DNA of 9,579 nt from an uncultured Eubacteriales bacterium (lineage in GTDB: Bacteria; Bacillota; Clostridia; Oscillospirales; CAG-272): positions 1 through 9,579 of the forward strand of contig CAKSNQ010000049.1 in NCBI GenBank assembly GCA_934476315.1. The letters run 5' to 3'. The notes beneath the pieces were generated by a model. The model had not been told where the DNA came from, did no database searches, and saw only the letters and a list, made by a program, of their open reading frames with translations. A program made the translations under genes and the position numbers. Every line of letters starts with the position of its first letter. Position 1 is the stretch's first letter. Of this stretch, positions 7,288 through 9,579 are shown one piece after another.

Positions 7288-8442
7288 TCAGTCCTCCCTG
7301 CCGGCGCTTCCCTTGCCACCCGCGTTGCCGGGGGCGTCGCCGGGTTCGTCGGAATCGTCATCGCTGACGGGAACCGCGGCGGCGGCACGGCGACGATCCT
7401 CCGCCTCGTGAAGCAACTCTCCCGCGACCTCCGCCTCCAGCGCGCCGCGCGTTTTCGCCTTGGCAGAGCGGGCGCCCGCACCGGAACGGTAGCGTCCGGA
7501 TGCCGCGCGGTCGGACTTGTCCACGACCGTGATGAAAATATCCTCCAGGCTCATGCCCAGCGCCTCCATGCCGATCATGGCATAGCCGCGCTCCGCCAGC
7601 GTGAAGAACAGCTTTTTGCGGATGTCCACGCCGACCTCGCTCTCAATCGTGTAGGTGTAGGAATCCCCGTCGCGTTCGGCGAGCACCTCGGCGTAGACGA
7701 TGCCCGTCATGCCGCGCAGGAGCGAGAGAACCTCGCGCTGGGGACCGCAGATTTTGACGTTGAAGCGGCGGTTGTTTTCGACCGCGCGGCTGATGTTTTC
7801 GGTTTTTTCGTCGGTGACGATCCGCCCCTTGTTGATGATGACGATGCGATCGCAGACCGCCTGCACCTCCTGGAGAATGTGGGTGGACAGAATGACGGTG
7901 TGCTCCCGCCCGAGGTTGCGGATCAGGTTGCGGATTTCGATGATCTGCTTGGGGTCGAGACCCACGGTCGGCTCATCGAAGATGATGACCCGCGGGTTGC
8001 CGATGAGCGCCTGCGCGATGCCGACGCGCTGGCGGTAGCCCTTGGAGAGATTGCGGATGACCCGCCCGGTCACGTCGGAGATTTTCGCCACGTCGCAGAT
8101 TTCGGCGAGATGCTTTTCGCGGTCGAGCTTGCAGCCCTTCAGCTCGTAGTTGAAGTTGAGGTATTCGCGGACGGTCATGTCCAGATAAAGCGGCGGCTGT
8201 TCGGGCAGATACCCGATGCGGCGCTTGGCGTTCAGGGGGTCATTGAGGATATCGATGCCGTCGATGGACGCCTTGCCGGAGTCGCAGGAGAGGTATCCGG
8301 TGAGGATATTCATGGTGGTGGACTTGCCGGCTCCGTTGGGTCCGAGGAGTCCGACGATTTCGCCGTCGTTGACCTCGAAGCTGATGTCATCGACAGCGCA
8401 GGTAGCGCCGTAGTTTTTGACGAGATGTTCGATTTTTATCAT
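7288..8442 (-). CDS. ABC transporter ATP-binding protein (GldA-like) with unusual C-terminal tail
   Basis: 384-residue cytoplasmic ATPase of the ABC-2/DrrA/GldA type. Walker A GPNGAGKST (34-42), Q-loop Gln82 in YLPEQPP, signature LSKGYRQR (132-139, the K-G-Y variant common in this subfamily), Walker B VIIFDEPT (152-159, catalytic Glu157), D-loop GLDP (161-164) and H-loop His188 are all intact, so it should be an active ATPase. Residues about 220-305 form the usual C-terminal regulatory domain ending in SLEDIFITVV. Residues 311-384 are an extra Ala/Arg/Gly/Asp-rich tail with no recognisable domain. The ATG at 8442 has AGAAAGGA (8456-8463) 13 nt upstream. It is the first gene of the operon, about 65 nt downstream of the expected transcription start, and should energise the GldF-like permease that follows. 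Confidence 0.95.
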   Translation of the reverse strand: MIKIEHLVKNYGATCAVDDISFEVNDGEIVGLLGPNGAGKSTTMNILTGYLSCDSGKASIDGIDILNDPLNAKRRIGYLPEQPPLYLDMTVREYLNFNYELKGCKLDREKHLAEICDVAKISDVTGRVIRNLSKGYRQRVGIAQALIGNPRVIIFDEPTVGLDPKQIIEIRNLIRNLGREHTVILSTHILQEVQAVCDRIVIINKGRIVTDEKTENISRAVENNRRFNVKICGPQREVLSLLRGMTGIVYAEVLAERDGDSYTYTIESEVGVDIRKKLFFTLAERGYAMIGMEALGMSLEDIFITVVDKSDRAASGRYRSGAGARSAKAKTRGALEAEVAGELLHEAEDRRRAAAAVPVSDDDSDEPGDAPGNAGGKGSAGRED

Positions 8443-8512
8443 AACTTGGGCGGATTCCTTTCTGATGGGATGCGGCGGGTTTCACAAAAACGCTTGCCGA
8501 AAACCGACGCTA

Positions 8513-8541
8513 AATATACAGAATACAGTATATCATGTAAA
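8513..8541 (-). promoter_or_regulatory. sigma-A type promoter of the ABC operon
   Basis: On the minus strand, TTTACA (8536-8541) and TATATT (8513-8518) are separated by exactly 17 nt, close to the TTGACA/TATAAT consensus. Transcription would start near 8505-8507, giving a leader of about 65 nt to the ABC ATPase ATG at 8442. The segment is AT-rich against a GC-rich background. Seen by motif matching only. Confidence 0.75.
8514..8533. promoter_or_regulatory. inverted repeat ATATAC-N8-GTATAT over the -10/spacer, possible operator
   Basis: A perfect 6-bp inverted repeat (8514-8519 and 8528-8533) overlaps the -10 box and part of the spacer, a position where a dimeric repressor could block RNA polymerase. 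No regulator gene is in the window, and AT-rich promoters can contain such repeats by chance, so this is tentative. Confidence 0.3.
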
Positions 8542-8603
8542 TGTGAACAAAGAGTGAACGGCGGAGAAAGTTTTGCTGTTTTCTCGATGAAGAGCGGGGG
8601 TCG

Positions 8604-8690
8604 CTGTGCTTCTGATAAGTTTTTGCCGCTTTCCTCCAAATTTCGCTGTCTCTCACAAAAGTTTCGCCGCCCCTTACTAAAGTTTTCGCC
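8604..8690. repeat. degenerate 21-bp tandem repeats (about four units)
   Basis: Units resembling aaagttttcgccgc begin at about 8617, 8638, 8658 and 8679, i.e. every 20-21 bp, with a further related copy (aaagttttgctg) at 8567. In one minus-strand frame they read as heptads such as ENFSKGR and RNFCERQ, but the frame runs over the operon promoter and has no ribosome site, so I treat this as non-coding repeat DNA. The spacing is two helical turns. Confidence 0.55.
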
Positions 8691-8768
8691 CGCCTTTTTC
8701 AAAAGGCGTCCGCCCGCAAGCGGGCAGGTCTTGGGGCGAAGCCCCATGTCGCCGCCCGCAGGCGGCGA
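8691..8768. repeat. cluster of four consecutive stem-loops
   Basis: Four adjacent hairpins: cgcctttt/aaaaggcg (8691-8708), gcccgc/gcgggc (8712-8725), tggggc/gcccca with loop gaa (8732-8746), and tcgccgcc/ggcggcga with loop cgca (8749-8768). They are GC-rich and packed end to end. No coding or tRNA-like arrangement is visible. Resembles a mosaic of small dispersed hairpin repeats; a transcript from either strand would be heavily structured. Confidence 0.6.
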
Positions 8769-8796
8769 AATTCCCCCTCGGCGTTTCTTTTTGTTA

Positions 8797-8832
8797 GCTT
8801 TTTCTTTGCGCCTCTGGCTTCAAAGAAAAAGC
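8797..8832. repeat. 12-bp hairpin GCTTTTTCTTTG/CAAAGAAAAAGC
   Basis: Perfect 12-bp stem (8797-8808 with 8821-8832) around a 12-nt loop that itself can pair gcc/ggc. T-rich on the left arm and A-rich on the right, with no U-tract after the stem on either strand, so not a standard terminator. Looks like a dispersed inverted repeat. Confidence 0.6.
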
Positions 8833-8883
8833 GGCTGAAAGCGCTGAAGCTGTGAGGGATTGTAGGTGTGTTGTGCTGGTGGC

Positions 8884-9053
8884 TGGTATGTACTTTGGAT
8901 TGAAAAGCTCTGATGCAGGATGTGGGGGAAGAACCCCTCAGACGTTCGTGCCTGTCGCGTAGCGCAGGCGGCTCCCCCCACACCCCCTACTCCAAGGCTT
9001 TGATGCGCGTCGCGCCGCAACGACGCGGCGCTTTGGCGCATTGGGGAGGGCGG
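8884..9053. repeat. structured repeat of about 170 bp, copy 1
   Basis: Begins tggtatgtacttt and ends ttggggagggcgg. It matches 9411-9579 at roughly 85% by eye with three 1-bp indels, and the last 52 bp (9002-9053) are identical. It holds a gcctg/caggc hairpin with an inner cgc/gcg pair, enclosed by a gtggggg.../...cccccac stem (one mismatch in this copy), and a gcgccgc/gcggcgc hairpin (9012-9031). No open frame is convincing. Confidence 0.75.
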
Positions 9054-9098
9054 CGGGGTAGACCCCTGCCGCGTGGGTCTGCGTGCGTAGCCGCAGAC
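9051..9098. repeat. two stem-loops after repeat copy 1
   Basis: cggcgggg (9051-9058) pairs with cccc and gccg (9063-9066, 9068-9071, one bulged t) around loop taga. gtctgcg (9077-9083) pairs with cgcagac (9092-9098) around an 8-nt loop. They may be the continuation of the repeat, whose second copy is cut off by the window edge. Confidence 0.5.
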
Positions 9099-9149
9099 GG
9101 ACCCCATACCCCTCCCGGGCTTGCCGCGGTTCAGGAAGTTGGGCGCGGG

Positions 9150-9163
9150 GCGGGTTCTCCCGC
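9150..9163. repeat. small hairpin gcggg-ttct-cccgc
   Basis: A 5-bp GC stem with a 4-nt loop in the spacer between the two long repeat copies. Minor on its own, but part of the unusually dense run of hairpins here. Confidence 0.4.
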
Positions 9164-9197
9164 ACCCCTCCCGGGGGCGTTGAAATGCAGGAAGCCG

Positions 9198-9232
9198 GGC
9201 GAGGGGAAACTCTCAACAAGTTTCCCCTCGCC
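9198..9232. repeat. perfect 14-bp hairpin ggcgaggggaaact/agtttcccctcgcc
   Basis: Arms at 9198-9211 and 9219-9232 are exact reverse complements around loop ctcaaca. The inner core GGGAAACT/AGTTTCCC is shared with the hairpin at the end of maf (32-62), although the outer arms and loops differ. No U-tract follows on either strand. Confidence 0.65.
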
Positions 9233-9286
9233 GCTGGAGACAGCTCTGAAAAGAGATTTCGGCGCACAGCCATAGCCAAGGAGTGT

Positions 9287-9345
9287 GGGGAGGCGAGGAC
9301 CGCGGCAAGCCGCCAAACTTCGGCGTTTGAGATGGTCCTCTCCCC
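9287..9345. repeat. three-way-junction-like inverted repeat
   Basis: Outer stem gaggacc (9295-9301) with ggtcctc (9334-9340), extended by gggga (9287-9291) with tcccc (9341-9345) across a 3-nt bulge. Inside are two hairpins, gcggc/gccgc (9302-9313) and caaac/gtttg (9314-9329). All pairs are exact. Whether it is transcribed is unknown. Confidence 0.5.
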
Positions 9346-9410
9346 GCTAAAACAGCTAAAAGAATATTGCTTTTGCTGTGCTGAAAATTTGGATTTGTTT
9401 CGGTCGCTGT

Positions 9411-9579
9411 TGGTATGTACTTTTAGTTGAAATCTCCGGTGCAGGATGTGGGGGGAGAACCGGCTCAAACGCTCGTGCCTGCCGCGTAGCGCAGGCGGCT
9501 CCCCCCACGCCCCTCATTCCTTGGCTGGATGCGCGTCGCGCCGCAACGACGCGGCGCTTTGGCGCATTGGGGAGGGCGG
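9411..9579. repeat. structured repeat, copy 2 (cut by the window end)
   Basis: Direct repeat of 8884-9053 in the same orientation. Here the enclosing stem is perfect: gtggggggag (9448-9457) with ctccccccac (9499-9508), surrounding the gcctg/caggc hairpin. Difference from copy 1 in the outer stem restores a pair, while the 52-bp terminal block is unchanged. The element probably continues beyond the window. Confidence 0.75.

Larger units (their letters stand above)
8543..9579. other. gene-free, repeat-rich region upstream of the operon
   Basis: Open frames here are short, overlap hairpins and repeats on both strands, lack convincing ribosome sites and encode low-complexity Arg/Pro/Ser-rich peptides, so none is called. 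The stretch 8543-8603 shows nothing notable. From 8604 onward it consists of tandem 21-bp repeats, a hairpin cluster, and two copies of a structured repeat separated by further hairpins, each listed separately. Confidence 0.65.

Noticed and set aside
8439..8747. 102-codon minus-strand frame with heptad repeats (e.g. ENFSKGR)
   Set aside because: Covers the operon promoter and leader, starts inside a hairpin cluster and has no ribosome site; better explained as non-coding 21-bp repeats.
7186..8838. Plus-strand open frame (550 codons) opposite the ABC ATPase
   Set aside because: Antisense to an ATPase with all motifs intact; it also runs through the promoter and hairpin repeats.
9287..9345. 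tRNA gene (cloverleaf-like fold)
   Set aside because: Too short, with no acceptor/T-arm signature such as GGTTCGANTCC and no anticodon arm of the right size.
8938..9468. 176-codon minus-strand frame across the right-hand repeats
   Set aside because: Built from inverted repeats, low-complexity Arg/Pro/Ser sequence, and the overlapping frames are equally open. No protein family recognised.
8691..9579. CRISPR array
   Set aside because: Only two long repeat copies with a 357-bp spacer containing its own hairpins, and no regular short repeat-spacer pattern or cas gene.

Overview
The window looks like a GC-rich chromosomal segment of an anaerobic Firmicute, most likely a gut Clostridia/Oscillospiraceae-type bacterium. 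This is inferred from three things: purine-rich Shine-Dalgarno sites (AGAAAGGA and similar) before the genes, an InlB/Listeria-Bacteroides B-repeat in one protein, and GC-rich hairpin-bearing repeats of a kind I associate with that group. No rRNA, tRNA, CRISPR array or transposase gene was found.

Layout. All six credible genes lie on the minus strand and read right to left. In order of transcription they are: an ABC ATPase (8442-7288), a GldF-like ABC-2 permease (7196-6426), a first GldG-like membrane protein (6370-4832), a second GldG-like protein (4835-3090, overlapping the first by 4 bp), a membrane-anchored DUF4340-type protein with an N-terminal InlB-like B-repeat (2973-787), and a Maf-family nucleotide pyrophosphatase (761-3). 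A good sigma-70/sigma-A-type promoter lies at 8513-8541. Gaps between genes are 25-116 bp or negative, and I see no convincing terminator between them, so I read this as one operon.

How the genes work together. The first five encode a complete ABC-type complex resembling the GldA/GldF/GldG gliding-motility transporter (COG3225-type auxiliary protein plus DUF4340). Such complexes also occur in non-gliding Clostridia, where the substrate and function are not established. The ATPase would power the six-helix permease. The two GldG paralogues and the DUF4340 protein would place large domains outside the membrane. The unusual points are the tandem GldG pair and a B-repeat domain predicted to face the cytoplasm. 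Maf, a housekeeping NTP pyrophosphatase, appears to ride at the end of the operon.

Right flank (8543-9579). I see no gene here. It holds 21-bp degenerate tandem repeats, a cluster of GC-rich stem-loops, two copies (roughly 85% identical by eye) of a structured repeat of about 170 bp starting 527 bp apart, and between them further perfect hairpins, including a 14-bp stem and a three-way-junction-like fold. A hairpin with the same GGGAAACT/AGTTTCCC core has become the coding sequence for the last residues of Maf at the left edge.
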